In this document: positions 8,836 through 17,875 of the stretch, in pieces | How the letters are laid out: every line of letters begins with the position of its first letter | How positions within the stretch are numbered: position 1 is the stretch's first letter | Assembly (NCBI GenBank): GCA_963831005.1 | Contig: CAWHOW010000022.1 | Location: forward strand, 1-64,000 | Source of the DNA: CAWHOW01 sp963831005 | Lineage (GTDB): Bacteria > Bacteroidota > Bacteroidia > Bacteroidales > CG2-30-32-10 | Direction: 5' to 3' | DNA length: 64,000 nucleotides | Notes under the pieces: generated by a model | Databases searched by the model: none | Told to the model about the DNA's origin: nothing | The model's input: the letters and a program-made list of their open reading frames with translations, nothing else | Translations under genes and position numbers: made by a program

Positions 8836-10059
8836 TTATGCCGGTTTCCTTTTTCCGGCTTTTTTAAAGATCACCTTCATTCTCCACATAATAAAAAAAG
8901 CAATTATCAGCGTGATAAGTATTACCAGCACACGATTCAAAACGGTCTTCATTACATTTACTGTGGGCGTGTAAAAAGGCAAGGCTTTACCGTTATAACG
9001 AATAATGGGATTAAGGTATATCTTGCCCTGATCCTTAACTTTAATAACTGTCCTGATATACGTATCAGTTGGCTTTATAACATACGAAGCCGAATCAGTA
9101 TCCTTAACAGTGTCCTTTATTGCTCCGTTCTGACCAATAAATTTGATCTCTTCAACCTTTTCGGGATAAATTACAGTAAGAATATTATTATGAACAGTTA
9201 CACTTTTCACAGTCTTAAACTTTTTTGCATCGGCTATCTTATCATCGAAAGTTTCACCGTCGCGCATATTGAAATCAACGCTATAAGAGCTGCCCGATTT
9301 CAATGCATTAACAATACCACTTTCCGACCTGTCGGCGGTATTCACCATGTTAAAACACCTCTGCATAAGCTGGGGATCATTAATATCATGGCAATCGTCA
9401 TCGGCTAAACAAAATACAGCATGACCGGTTGAAAGGGCAGTATCCCAATGCTCGATAGAGAAACGGAAGTTGTTGAACACTTCCATCACATAATAATTGC
9501 ATAAATACTTGAATTCCTCTGGGGCATAGGCAAGGGTAAGCTTGGGATGAGCTATAACAGTGAGCAAAGAGGTTTCAGATAGATGATTCAGCATGAATTG
9601 CTTATTGGAAAGGCTTTCATAGCCAAGGAAATCGAGCCATGAAACATGGTCGGCGCCAAGCACCAGGTGATGATAATGAAGTGTTCCCAAAGCATGCTCG
9701 TAAGCCCTTACAAACAAATGAGGCGGGTCGTTATCTAAGGAAATGCGGTCGTAATTGGAAATGCATATAATATCGTATCCCATGGATTGGTAACGGAGAA
9801 CGATGTTCTTAATTGAATTTCCCTTTGCCCTGCCATTGGTTAGCAGTCCCCATGTATTGGAATGACAGTGAAAATTGCCTTTAAGCCAGTTTTTCGGCTG
9901 GGCATTCTTATAAGGATTGTAAATACTGTCGCCTGCAAAAGGTTTGGTAGCGGGAAAATCGTAAACAGGGCTTAGTATATATGGGAATGCAATGTATATT
10001 ACTATCAACAATAAGAGTGACCATAGTGACAGCGATACTATTTTTCTGAACCTCGACAT
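8836..10059 (-). CDS. Membrane-anchored PHP-domain phosphoesterase-like protein
   Basis: 407 residues with an N-terminal membrane segment (~10-30), a PHP domain in the middle and a second membrane segment near the C-terminus (~375-395), followed by a basic tail. The PHP signature begins 'GNFHCHSNTWGLLTNG', continues with 'YDIICISNYDR', and later has 'VIAHPKL' and 'LADDDCHD', the usual His/Asp metal ligands. The bulk should lie outside the cytoplasmic membrane. PHP proteins hydrolyse phosphoesters, but the substrate cannot be told. It reads away from the tandem arrays at 10382-11132. Confidence 0.75.
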   Translation of the reverse strand: MSRFRKIVSLSLWSLLLLIVIYIAFPYILSPVYDFPATKPFAGDSIYNPYKNAQPKNWLKGNFHCHSNTWGLLTNGRAKGNSIKNIVLRYQSMGYDIICISNYDRISLDNDPPHLFVRAYEHALGTLHYHHLVLGADHVSWLDFLGYESLSNKQFMLNHLSETSLLTVIAHPKLTLAYAPEEFKYLCNYYVMEVFNNFRFSIEHWDTALSTGHAVFCLADDDCHDINDPQLMQRCFNMVNTADRSESGIVNALKSGSSYSVDFNMRDGETFDDKIADAKKFKTVKSVTVHNNILTVIYPEKVEEIKFIGQNGAIKDTVKDTDSASYVIKPTDTYIRTVIKVKDQGKIYLNPIIRYNGKALPFYTPTVNVMKTVLNRVLVILITLIIAFFIMWRMKVIFKKAGKRKPA

Positions 10060-10381
10060 ACTTTATATAACTTTCACTTTTACTTAAAAACCTTTTTTTA
10101 CTGAGACAAATCCCAAATCCGAATTTCTAAACTCTAAACAAATTCAAATATCAAAAGCAGGAATGTTCAAAACAGTTTTGCTCATTAGTAAATTAGTATT
10201 TTGTGCTTATTTAGGATTTAGAGCTTAAGATTTAGAATTTTCTAAAAGTTGTTTGTTTTCAGTATAAATTGAGGCAAATATACAATAAGTGTTGAAAAGA
10301 GTGGTCAAGAGTTTTAAGCTTATCAGTTTTTATCTCATTTTATCCGCCTGATCTGTTAAAATATAAGATGCTATTGTATAG
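10060..10381. other. Intergenic spacer
   Basis: An AT-rich stretch between the PHP gene start and the first 21-bp array. It must hold the PHP promoter, but I find no convincing TAnnTTTG box on the minus strand. It contains loosely inverted pieces (CTAAACTCTAAA near 10130; TTTAGGATTTAGAG near 10210). No gene is seen. Confidence 0.4.
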
Positions 10382-10864
10382 GAAGTAATGAGTATTTAGT
10401 ACAGAGAAGTGAGTACTCTCTACAGAGAAGTGAGTACTCGATACCAAGAAGTGAGTACTCGATACCGAGAAGTGAGTTATCGCTATCGAGAAGTGAGTAG
10501 TCGATACCGAGAAGTGAGTTGTCGCTATCGAGAAGTGAGTAGTCGATACCGAGAAGTGAGTACTCGATACCGAGAAGTGAGTTGTCGCTATCGAGAAGTG
10601 AATAATCGATACCGAGAAGTGAGTAGTCGCTATCCAGAGAAGTGAGTTGTCGCTATCGAGAAGTGAGTAGTCGATACCGAGAAGTGAGTAGTCGATACCG
10701 AGAAGTGAGTTGTCGCTATCGAGAAGTGAGTAGTCGATACCGAGAAGTGAGTAGTCGCTATCGAGAAGTGAGTTGTCGCTATCGAGAAGTGAGTAGTCGC
10801 TACGAGAAGTGAGTAGTCGCTATCGAGAAGTGAGTAGTCGCTATCAAGAAGTGAGTAGTCGCTA
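10382..10864. repeat. 21-bp tandem array 1 (about 23 units)
   Basis: The core of each unit is GAGAAGTGAGTAGTCG followed by ATACC or CTATC. Two variants (GTAGTCGATACC and GTTGTCGCTATC) alternate irregularly. The first unit is degenerate, one unit near 10630 is two bases longer, one near 10800 is one base shorter, and the last is truncated. Because 21 is a multiple of three, a repeated heptapeptide (REVSxRY) reads through on the plus strand. There is no start signal, and the length shifts break the frame, so I treat it as non-coding. Confidence 0.93.
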
Positions 10865-11132
10865 AGAATTGATGCAAGTCCTTAACGAGTAGGTGCAAGT
10901 CCTTAACGAGTTGGTGCAAGTCCTTAACGAATTGATGCAAGTCCCTAAGGAATAGGTGCAAGTCCTTAACGAGTTGGTGCAAGTCCTTAACGAGTTGGTG
11001 CAAGTCCTTAACGAGTTGGTGCAAGTCCTTAACGAGTTGGTGCAAGTCCTTAACGAGTTGGTGCAAGTCCTTAACGAGTTGGTGCAAGTCCTTAAGGAAT
11101 CGGTGCAAGTCCTTAAGGAATCGGTGCAAACT
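10865..11132. repeat. 21-bp tandem array 2 (about 12.8 units)
   Basis: Begins at the base where array 1 ends. The unit is GAGTTGGTGCAAGTCC followed by TTAAC, with variants GAATTGATG, GAATAGGTG and GAATCGGTG; the central units are identical. Both strands read as heptapeptide repeats (LVQVLNE on plus, HQLVKDL on minus), as expected for a period divisible by three. Aligned in phase with the array 1 unit, a little over half of the positions agree, so one may have arisen from the other. Confidence 0.93.
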
Positions 11133-11405
11133 TTAATATCCAATAGTATATTCATAAGAATTTGGACTTGCCTGTCTGCCGACAAGGCATGGAATTTGGG
11201 GCTTGAGTCTTGGGGCTTATAAAAATCAGGGAAAATGGGGGAAGAAATGGTTTTTTTTCCTCTTTGAAGTTCTATAACCTAAATAAAAAAGGAAAAATAT
11301 AACAAAGATAATGTGGTTTCATTGCCATAAAAGTCGGTTCTTTAATCAAGGAAATCGTTTGTTTAAAGATGATAAAAAAACCAATAAAGTTTTATTAATA
11401 TACTT
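11133..11405. other. Intergenic spacer before antiporter
   Basis: Contains a short inverted repeat near 11168-11190 (TGCCTGTC ... GACAAGGCA), then AT-rich sequence. No gene is seen. Confidence 0.4.
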
Positions 11406-11413
11406 TACTTTTG
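11406..11413 (+). promoter_or_regulatory. -7 promoter box of antiporter gene
   Basis: TACTTTTG matches TAnnTTTG exactly, 24 bases before the ATG. The -33 region is AT-rich without an exact TTTG. Confidence 0.6.
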
Positions 11414-11437
11414 TAAATACTTAAACTCAAATTATTA

Positions 11438-13687
11438 ATGAGTCGAAATTTCAGCTTTTATATCATAATACTGCTTATCTTCGGAGGGCTTATATGGCTA
11501 CTGCTTGAAAAAGGAAAGATCCTACCGGTAGCTGCTAATAAAGTTGTTACCGAAACTGCTGTAAATACAGCACCTAATGCATCTGTTTCATTAAACAATA
11601 ATAATACTGCTACCTCTGATAGTAATAACTCCATAATAAAATCATATAATTTTTTTGTTGATAAGCTCGGGAACCCTATCTGCATATTGCTGCTTCAAAT
11701 TATCATCATCATTATCTTTTCCCGTGCATTCGGCTTCATTACAGGCAAAATAGGGCAACCCGTAGTAATTGGCGAAATAATAGCGGGAATAGTAATTGGG
11801 CCCTCCCTTATCGGTCATTATTTCCCTTCTGCTTTTGCTTTTGTTTTCCCTGTCGGCAGCATGAAATATCTCGAAATATTAAGCCAGGTAGGGCTTGTAC
11901 TGTTCATGTTCATCATAGGCATGGAACTCGACCTTAATGTAATAAAGTTAAGGGTAAGGTCGGCGCTTGTAATCAGCCATACCAGCATACTATTTGCTTT
12001 CTTCATGGGTGTGTTGATGGCATATTTCCTTTACAGTTCGTTCGCCCCAGCGGGAACATCGTTCTTAGGCTTTGCTTTGTTTATCGGCATCGCCATGAGC
12101 ATAGCCGCTTTTCCCGTGCTGGCAAGGATAATACAGGAACGTGGACTTACAACCACTAATTTCGGGAAACATATTATCACTATAGCCGCCATTGACGACC
12201 TTACGGCTTGGTGCATACTGGCTGCCATCATTGCCATCATTCAGGCAGGAAACCCCGTGAATGCCCTGCTTACCATTTTGCTGGCTGCGGTTTATATTGT
12301 ATTCATGATATTCGCCATACAACCTATGATGAAAAAGATAGGGGCAATATATATCACAAAAGAAATTCTGAATAAAAAGATCATTGCCTTTGTATTCATT
12401 GTTTTGTTCATATCGGCTTTCTTCACTGAAGTTATTGGCATCAAAGCATTGTTCGGCGGCTTTCTTGCCGGAGTGATAATGCCACAACATGCCATGTTCA
12501 AAAAGATAATGGCTGAAAAGATAGAAGACCTGAGCCTAGTAGTGCTGCTTCCTCTTTTCTTTGTCCTTACAGGTCTTCGTACCGAAATAGGATTACTTGA
12601 TCAAGGCGATATGTGGGCTATATGCGGACTTATTATTCTTTTTGCTATCGTTGGGAAATTTGGCGGAAGCTTTATTGCTTCAAGGGTTACAGGCATGGGC
12701 TGGAAAGATTCTTTTTTTGTCGGCACGCTGATGAATACGCGGGGTTTAATGGAACTGATAGTGCTGAATATAGGTTACGATTTAGGTGTACTCTCTTCGG
12801 TAGTGTTTACCATGATGGTTATTATGACGCTGGTCACTACATTTATGACAGGTCCCACACTTAACCTGCTTGATTATGTTTCAAAGAAAAAAGAAAGCAT
12901 AAAGGAACGTCCCGAACTCAGGCATCTGCGTATCCTTATTTCTTTCGGATTACCCAAGATGGGAGAATCGTTGCTAAAGCTTGTTAATGCTTTCTCGGCA
13001 AAAGAAAAAAACATGTTTTATTATACAGCCATACATCTTACACCCCATACAGAAATTACACGTTCTGTCGCATTGAAGTATCAGGACATTAGCTTCGCTC
13101 CCATTAAAGCCTGTGCCGAAGAACTGGATATAAGGCTTAAGACCCTTTATAAAACCACCGAAGATGTTACAAAAGAAATTATAAAGACAACGAAGAAAGA
13201 AAAGACCGACTTCCTTCTGATTGGAGCTGCCAAATCGGCATTCAGCGAAAATGTGCTTGGCGGCAGGGTGAAGAATATTATTGAACAGGCTAAATGCAAT
13301 GTGGGTGTTTTCATTGATAAAGACGTGGAAACCATCTCGAATGTACTGATATTGTCTGATTCTTATTCAATGGACAACCTGCTGAATATTTCACAGAGGC
13401 TGTTAAAGAATTCTGATTGCCGTATAACATTTGTCCCTGATACTAATGATAAGGATACCCTTAAAAAAATAAATTCTACTTCTTTCTCAACTAATGCCAA
13501 TATCAAATTTATCGAACCGCAAATGCCGACAGATAAATACATGAATAACTTCGACCTTATCATTATCAACATTAAACATTTTGAAAGATATTATGATGAT
13601 AAAAGCGAAATCATTAATGCAAAACCTTCACTATTGCTGATGAATTTTACTGATAAGGCTTTTGCTATTTCTGAGATTAAAGAATAA
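11438..13687 (+). CDS. CPA2-family cation:proton antiporter with C-terminal USP-like region
   Basis: 749 residues. Residues ~1-60 hold one hydrophobic segment and a Thr/Asn-rich linker. Residues ~75-460 are the Na+/H+ exchanger core with about twelve membrane segments; 'GQPVVIGEIIAGIVIGPSLIG' is the typical KefB/CPA2 entry motif, and 'IAAIDDLTAW' carries the paired Asp expected in the ion site. From about 490 a cytosolic region resembles universal-stress-protein folds ('LRILISFGLPKMGESLLKLV', 'TDFLLIGAAKS'). It probably exchanges K+ or Na+ for H+ across the inner membrane; ion specificity cannot be read. The CAP-domain gene follows. Confidence 0.88.
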   Translation: MSRNFSFYIIILLIFGGLIWLLLEKGKILPVAANKVVTETAVNTAPNASVSLNNNNTATSDSNNSIIKSYNFFVDKLGNPICILLLQIIIIIIFSRAFGFITGKIGQPVVIGEIIAGIVIGPSLIGHYFPSAFAFVFPVGSMKYLEILSQVGLVLFMFIIGMELDLNVIKLRVRSALVISHTSILFAFFMGVLMAYFLYSSFAPAGTSFLGFALFIGIAMSIAAFPVLARIIQERGLTTTNFGKHIITIAAIDDLTAWCILAAIIAIIQAGNPVNALLTILLAAVYIVFMIFAIQPMMKKIGAIYITKEILNKKIIAFVFIVLFISAFFTEVIGIKALFGGFLAGVIMPQHAMFKKIMAEKIEDLSLVVLLPLFFVLTGLRTEIGLLDQGDMWAICGLIILFAIVGKFGGSFIASRVTGMGWKDSFFVGTLMNTRGLMELIVLNIGYDLGVLSSVVFTMMVIMTLVTTFMTGPTLNLLDYVSKKKESIKERPELRHLRILISFGLPKMGESLLKLVNAFSAKEKNMFYYTAIHLTPHTEITRSVALKYQDISFAPIKACAEELDIRLKTLYKTTEDVTKEIIKTTKKEKTDFLLIGAAKSAFSENVLGGRVKNIIEQAKCNVGVFIDKDVETISNVLILSDSYSMDNLLNISQRLLKNSDCRITFVPDTNDKDTLKKINSTSFSTNANIKFIEPQMPTDKYMNNFDLIIINIKHFERYYDDKSEIINAKPSLLLMNFTDKAFAISEIKE

Positions 13688-13761
13688 TTGAACAGTTGAA
13701 CCTTCGAATTATAAAGATTGTAAAAACAAAAAGAAACTGTAAACATATTGAAGATAATTTC

Positions 13762-14355
13762 ATGAAACACTTTTATAAATACAGCTTTCCTTTTATTATT
13801 TGTGTTGTGTTATTTCCGTCCACTTCGTATAAACAGGATGATAGTATTATAATTGACAAAAAAGAAGCCTATAATGCCTTTGTTTACCTGAATGATATAA
13901 GGACAAACCCTGATAAGTACAGGGCTGAATTAAAACTTAGCAAGAGTTTAAAGATAACAAAAACAAAGCTTAAGTGGAACGATACTTTAGCCAGCGTTGC
14001 CGAAGCCAGGGCTGTGGATATGGTTAAAAGAAAATACTTTGCCCATGTTGATCCCGACGGTTACGGGGTAAACCACTATATAAGCAAAGCGGGATACAAA
14101 CTAGAACCCGAGTGGACAAGCAAAAAAAACGACAATAGTTTCGAATCCATACAGGCAGGATTGGATGACGGTGTGTCGTCAATAAAGAATATGATAGCCA
14201 ACGACGAGGATTCGAAAAACGCTCACAGGTACCATCTGCTGGGCATTGATGAGTGGGATAAATCATTAGTTGATATAGGCATCGGCTTTGTACGCGATTC
14301 GTTGAGTGAATATGGAACCTATGTTTCGGTGATAATAGCTAAACATCATTGGTAA
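13762..14355 (+). CDS. Secreted CAP (SCP/PR-1-like) domain protein
   Basis: 197 residues from the ATG at 13762. The frame continues upstream to a TTG at 13696, but the ATG gives a proper signal peptide (MKHFYKYSFPFIICVVLFPS). The CAP domain starts at 'AYNAFVYLNDIRTNPDKYRAEL' and includes 'LKWNDTLASVAEARAVDMVKRKYFAHVDPDGYGVN', the core His/Glu region, and ends 'GTYVSVIIAKHHW'. CAP proteins are secreted and may bind lipids or act as peptidases; no specific role can be given here. It lies 74 bases after the antiporter stop. Confidence 0.82.
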   Translation: MKHFYKYSFPFIICVVLFPSTSYKQDDSIIIDKKEAYNAFVYLNDIRTNPDKYRAELKLSKSLKITKTKLKWNDTLASVAEARAVDMVKRKYFAHVDPDGYGVNHYISKAGYKLEPEWTSKKNDNSFESIQAGLDDGVSSIKNMIANDEDSKNAHRYHLLGIDEWDKSLVDIGIGFVRDSLSEYGTYVSVIIAKHHW

Positions 14356-14407
14356 GAGGTGAATAGTGCATACTTGATTATAAGCAAATTGGTGTATTGC
14401 CCTTTTT

Positions 14408-14566
14408 AGATTCCTCATTCCTCCGCCAGTTGGCGGATCCATTCGGAATGACAATTTATTTGTTTTCTTGTCGGGGATAATTTGGCGATTCGCTTAAAGC
14501 GAATCGCCAAATTATCCCTCCTATTATATCTACCCCAAATGTCATTCCGAACGAAGTGAGGAATCT
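14408..14566. repeat. Dispersed palindromic element, copy 2 (159 bp, inverted)
   Basis: The reverse-orientation partner of 7271-7431. The flanking parts (GATTCCTCATTCCTCC, GGAATGACAATTTATT, TGTCATTCCGAACG) match closely. The central palindrome at 14474-14518 again has perfect 22-base arms around one base, but the outer ten bases of each arm differ from copy 1 and have changed together on both sides. Confidence 0.88.
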
Positions 14567-14619
14567 CAATTAAAGACGGATTCAAATCAATTCTCGGCAA
14601 CTTGAATCAATAAAATAAC

Positions 14620-14627
14620 TACATTTG
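14620..14627 (+). promoter_or_regulatory. -7 promoter box
   Basis: TACATTTG matches TAnnTTTG, 29 bases before the ATG of the OB-fold protein gene. Confidence 0.6.
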
Positions 14628-14656
14628 CTGCATAATCTTAAACTAAAACTATCATC

Positions 14657-15016
14657 ATGAAAATTAACATCGCACTTACATTTGTATTGCTTTTCTTTAT
14701 GGGAAGCGCAGTTTTTGCACAGCAGAAAATTAAAGCCGAAGATGCCAAAACACATATTGGACAAAAGGATACGACAATAGTAGTAGGCAAAGTTTTCCAC
14801 ATTAAAACCACCGACAAAGCTACATTTATTGATATAGGCGGCAAATATCCCGATAATCCTTTTACAGTTTTTATTTCGGAGAAAGATATTAAGGCCGTTG
14901 GCGACCTAAGCAAGTTTGATGGTAAGACCATTGAAATAAGAGGGCTTATTACTGATCATAATGGAAAACCTGAAATAGTTGTAAGCACAGCTAAACAACT
15001 GAAGCTGGCACAATAA
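14657..15016 (+). CDS. Small exported OB-fold protein
   Basis: 119 residues with a signal peptide (MKINIALTFVLLFFMGSAVFA, cut before Gln-Gln). The remaining ~95 residues alternate beta strands ('TTIVVGKVFHIKTTDKATFIDIGG', 'FTVFISEKDI', 'KTIEIRGLITDHNGKPEIVVS') in the pattern of a nucleic-acid-binding-type OB fold. Such small secreted OB proteins are common in Gram-negative bacteria, with roles that vary. It has its own promoter and is followed by a terminator, so it is a single-gene unit. Confidence 0.7.
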   Translation: MKINIALTFVLLFFMGSAVFAQQKIKAEDAKTHIGQKDTTIVVGKVFHIKTTDKATFIDIGGKYPDNPFTVFISEKDIKAVGDLSKFDGKTIEIRGLITDHNGKPEIVVSTAKQLKLAQ

Positions 15017-15066
15017 GTCAGTTTCTTATTTCATTGCAAAAAAGATACAATTAATCAGTATAATAG

Positions 15067-15092
15067 CCACGGACTAAAGTTCGTGGTTTTTT
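15067..15092 (+). terminator. Rho-independent terminator
   Basis: The arms CCACGGACT and AGTTCGTGG (one G-U pair) are followed by TTTTTT, 50 bases after the preceding stop. Confidence 0.75.
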
Positions 15093-15133
15093 AATTATCA
15101 GCTTCTGTTACGCAAACAAAAAATAGTTGCAAA

Positions 15134-15259
15134 ATATAGCGGTCAGGCAGAGCCGATTATCCTGAAACGATAGTGGAAGGAGAAGCGTGTCGAAGTCGAC
15201 CGCTATATCACTCTTCGACACGGACAATATCAAGCTATCGCTTGCTTTGTCTGGCTCTG
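15134..15259. repeat. Nested inverted-repeat cluster
   Basis: Three inverted pairs overlap: ATATAGCGGTC (15134-15144) with GACCGCTATAT (15198-15208); CAGAGCC (15148-15154) with GGCTCTG (15253-15259); and GTGTCGAAG (15187-15195) with CTTCGACAC (around 15213-15221). It is more GC-rich than its surroundings and contains no gene. It is probably a REP-like intergenic element or its remnant. Confidence 0.65.
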
Positions 15260-15400
15260 AGTGACATAGAGAAATTAAATATCAATAAAAACGTGTAACA
15301 TCACTTAGCAGAAATAAAAGTGCTTCAACACCATACTAATGAAAAATATCATTCCATGCACTGTAAGTTAATTTCAGGTTAAATAATTTTATGTTATTGA

Positions 15401-15428
15401 TTGCCATATTAAATATTCGTTATATTTG
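15401..15428 (+). promoter_or_regulatory. Promoter of the CphA-like gene
   Basis: TATATTTG (15421-15428) matches TAnnTTTG exactly. A TTG at 15401-15403 stands at the correct -33 distance (17 bases between). The ATG is 41 bases downstream. Confidence 0.6.
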
Positions 15429-15469
15429 TCCTCACTATATTTATAAAATCAAGAACTAATAACATTCAA

Positions 15470-17368
15470 ATGGAAAACCATAATGATTTCGATGTAAGGA
15501 AATTCTTTGTCTATAACGGACCTAACTATTACCTGAATAAAAAAGCGCTTGTTTTTAATATTTATCTCGATCCAGATGGCCCTGAAGTGGGCTTTTATAA
15601 AAAGAGTGTTTATAAAGAATTCCCTTCACTTGAATCAAGGAACCCTACGACTGTAATTGATCTTTTTGCTTCTACTTTGGTGCATATCCTGAAAATGGAT
15701 ATTGACCTTTTCCTGAACGAATATTCAATTGGTGAAGATGGTGAAGATTATGTGGTAGCTGTTGAATTCTTTGATGAAGCCGCTGCTGAAGAATGTGTTT
15801 ACATGGCCAGCGAATGGTTCATGTCGATGAACGAAGACAGGGATTTTGACCTTAAAACAAAATGGCTGAAGCTGCAAGCTGATTTTGATAAATCGATACT
15901 TGGCGGACCAACCATTTATTCGCTTGTTGAAGCAGGATTAAAAAGAAATATTCCTGTGTTCTTCCTTTATGAAGAAAATGAATTTCAATGGGGCTATGGC
16001 AAGAAGCAGTTACGCGGACGTTCAACTACTTTCCATACTGATGGAATCAAGGATACTGAATTCACCATGTATAAGGACATGGTAGGCGATTTCCTAATCA
16101 TGTGCGGCTTCCCCACTCCTATTGGTAAGAATTGTTACAAAGAAGACGAAGCAGTTAAAGAAGCTTTAAAACTTGGTTTCCCTGTTGTTGTAAAACCTGT
16201 TGCTGGCCATAAAGGACAAGGTGTTACTACCGGCATCGAAAGTGAAGAAGCCGTTAGAAAGGCATTTAACAATATCATAGAAGCAACAAAGCTGGCAGGA
16301 ACACCATTCGAAGGTATTATTGTACAGCAGCAGATTTATGGAACTGACCACAGACTATTAACAGTGAATGGAAAATTTGCTGCTGCATTGCAAAGGGTTC
16401 CTGCTTATGTGGAAGGCAATAGTAAAGACAGTATCAAAACACTTATTGAAATTGATAACGCAAAAGAAGTCCGCCTTGATAATGCACGTTCACCACTTTG
16501 CAAGATCAAGATAGATGATGATATGAATGATTATCTTTCGTTGCAGGGCTTGGCACTCGATACAGTTCCAAAGGCCGGTGAAACTATTTACCTGCGCAGG
16601 GTAGCTAATATTTCAGCAGGTGGAGTATCTATCAACGTTACGGATAAGATACATCCTAAGAATATTGAAATGGTTGAATCCATTGCAAAGTTCTTTAAAG
16701 TAAAATGTCTTGGCATTGATGTACTGGCAAAGGATATTGCAAAACCATGGACAGAAGGAAACTTCGGCATCATTGAGATAAATGCTGGCCCCGGCGTATT
16801 CATGCACCTTGCTCCTGCTATTGGTGGTTCAATAGATGTTCCGGGATTGGTGATGGAATCGCATTTCAAAACTCCTGAACATTCAAGGATACCGATAATT
16901 GCAGGCAATAACATTAATCAGAAAATGGTGGATGGTATTTACGAAAAGGTTAATTGCATTAAGAAAGATATAGGGTTTGCAAGCCTTTCAACTGATGGTG
17001 TTTTCTTTAACGGAAATTATTTCTTTAACAATGAAAAACACGATCAGAATGTAAAAATAATTCTTCGTAATCCTGATACTGAGTTTGCTGTGTTTAATCA
17101 TGGCAAACATGATATATCAGATTATGGCTACTTCCACCAGGGAGCGGATATGGTGATACTTGACAATGCCAATTATACAGAAGAATCGATGAAGAATTTG
17201 TTACTTGAGAATGGCAAATTAATTCAAATTATCGATCACCAGGTTGAAGTATTGCAGAATGGAGAAGTGATTTCAAGCATATCTTTCTTTAATGATGATG
17301 ACAAGGAAAACCTTATTATGACTGCGCTTGAGCCTTTGCTGAAAGAATTGGTTTACAAATACGAATAA
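15470..17368 (+). CDS. CphA-like ATP-grasp protein with degenerate Mur-ligase domain
   Basis: 632 residues. Residues ~1-190 resemble the CphA N-terminal domain. Residues ~200-465 are an ATP-grasp domain ('FPVVVKPVAGHKGQGVTT', 'RRVPAYVEGNSKDS', 'ISAGGVSINVTDKIHPKN', metal site 'FGIIEINAGPGVFMH'). From ~475 it continues as the start of the Mur-ligase domain, but the P-loop is replaced by 'IAGNNINQKM', and the domain ends ~250 residues early, without the DDH and DNAHN motifs. In CphA the Mur half adds Arg, so this protein could at most keep the ATP-grasp reaction, or act as a partner of the full enzyme at 4601. The frame is clean, so it does not look like a decaying gene. Confidence 0.8.
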   Translation: MENHNDFDVRKFFVYNGPNYYLNKKALVFNIYLDPDGPEVGFYKKSVYKEFPSLESRNPTTVIDLFASTLVHILKMDIDLFLNEYSIGEDGEDYVVAVEFFDEAAAEECVYMASEWFMSMNEDRDFDLKTKWLKLQADFDKSILGGPTIYSLVEAGLKRNIPVFFLYEENEFQWGYGKKQLRGRSTTFHTDGIKDTEFTMYKDMVGDFLIMCGFPTPIGKNCYKEDEAVKEALKLGFPVVVKPVAGHKGQGVTTGIESEEAVRKAFNNIIEATKLAGTPFEGIIVQQQIYGTDHRLLTVNGKFAAALQRVPAYVEGNSKDSIKTLIEIDNAKEVRLDNARSPLCKIKIDDDMNDYLSLQGLALDTVPKAGETIYLRRVANISAGGVSINVTDKIHPKNIEMVESIAKFFKVKCLGIDVLAKDIAKPWTEGNFGIIEINAGPGVFMHLAPAIGGSIDVPGLVMESHFKTPEHSRIPIIAGNNINQKMVDGIYEKVNCIKKDIGFASLSTDGVFFNGNYFFNNEKHDQNVKIILRNPDTEFAVFNHGKHDISDYGYFHQGADMVILDNANYTEESMKNLLLENGKLIQIIDHQVEVLQNGEVISSISFFNDDDKENLIMTALEPLLKELVYKYE

Positions 17369-17374
17369 TAAATA

Positions 17375-17862
17375 AGTTGAATATCGAATATTGAACAGGG
17401 AATATCGAATATCGAAATAACTTATGGATGCAAATAAAGATAATAACAGAAAGTTTGATTTAGAAGATAGATTGATCGACTTTTCTATTTTGATTATCAA
17501 AATCTCGGAGAATTTATTTGATACAAAAGCTGGCAATCACATTTCAGGACAAATAGTAAGGTCAGGAACATCGCCAGCCCTTCAATACGGAGAAGCTCAA
17601 AGCGCTGAATCAGTAAATGATTTCATTCATAAACTTAAAGTGCTGCTAAAAGAACTTAGAGAAACACGAATCTCTTTAAAAATAATTAAAAAGGCTCCTT
17701 TAACAAATAAACTTGATATTGTAGAAGTAGGAATAAAAGAATGTAATGAGCTTATTTCTATTTTTGTAAAAAGCATTGAAACAGCCCGGAAGAACTCTGA
17801 AAAAAGAAAAACTTAATTCAATATTCATTATTCGTTATTCAATATTCATTATTCAAATAATC
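17375..17862. mobile_element. Putative mobile cassette carrying a four-helix-bundle gene
   Basis: The four-helix-bundle gene is bracketed by AT-rich inverted repeats. On the left, 17375-17418 repeats 'GAATATCGAATATTGAAC'-like words. On the right, 17817-17862 repeats 'TTCAATATTCATTATTCG'-like words, approximately the reverse complement. It sits between the CphA-like gene and iadA with no other content. I infer a transposable or gene-conversion unit without its own transposase; no target duplication was established. Confidence 0.5.
17424..17816 (+). CDS. Four-helix-bundle protein (23S rRNA intervening-sequence family)
   Basis: 130 residues, all helical. It follows the family pattern 'FDLEDRLIDFSILIIKISENLFDT', 'GNHISGQIVRSGTSPALQYGEAQSAESVNDFIHKLKVLLKELRETRISLKII'. 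The family is named for copies inside 23S rRNA intervening sequences, but in Bacteroidota many copies stand alone between genes. The biochemical function is unknown; a pentameric toroid fold has been reported for the family. The flanking inverted repeats suggest it is mobile and unrelated to cyanophycin metabolism. Confidence 0.88.
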   Translation: MDANKDNNRKFDLEDRLIDFSILIIKISENLFDTKAGNHISGQIVRSGTSPALQYGEAQSAESVNDFIHKLKVLLKELRETRISLKIIKKAPLTNKLDIVEVGIKECNELISIFVKSIETARKNSEKRKT

Positions 17863-17875
17863 TAAAATTTATTTT

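Noticed and set aside
10409..10645. Heptapeptide-repeat protein reading through array 1 (and similar frames at 10956-11222, 30793-31008, 49124-49520 and 62328-62802)
   Set aside because: The frames exist because the repeat period is divisible by three. They lack promoters and ribosome sites, occur on both strands and are broken by units of irregular length.
10382..11132. CRISPR array
   Set aside because: Units are contiguous without spacers, and no cas genes are present.
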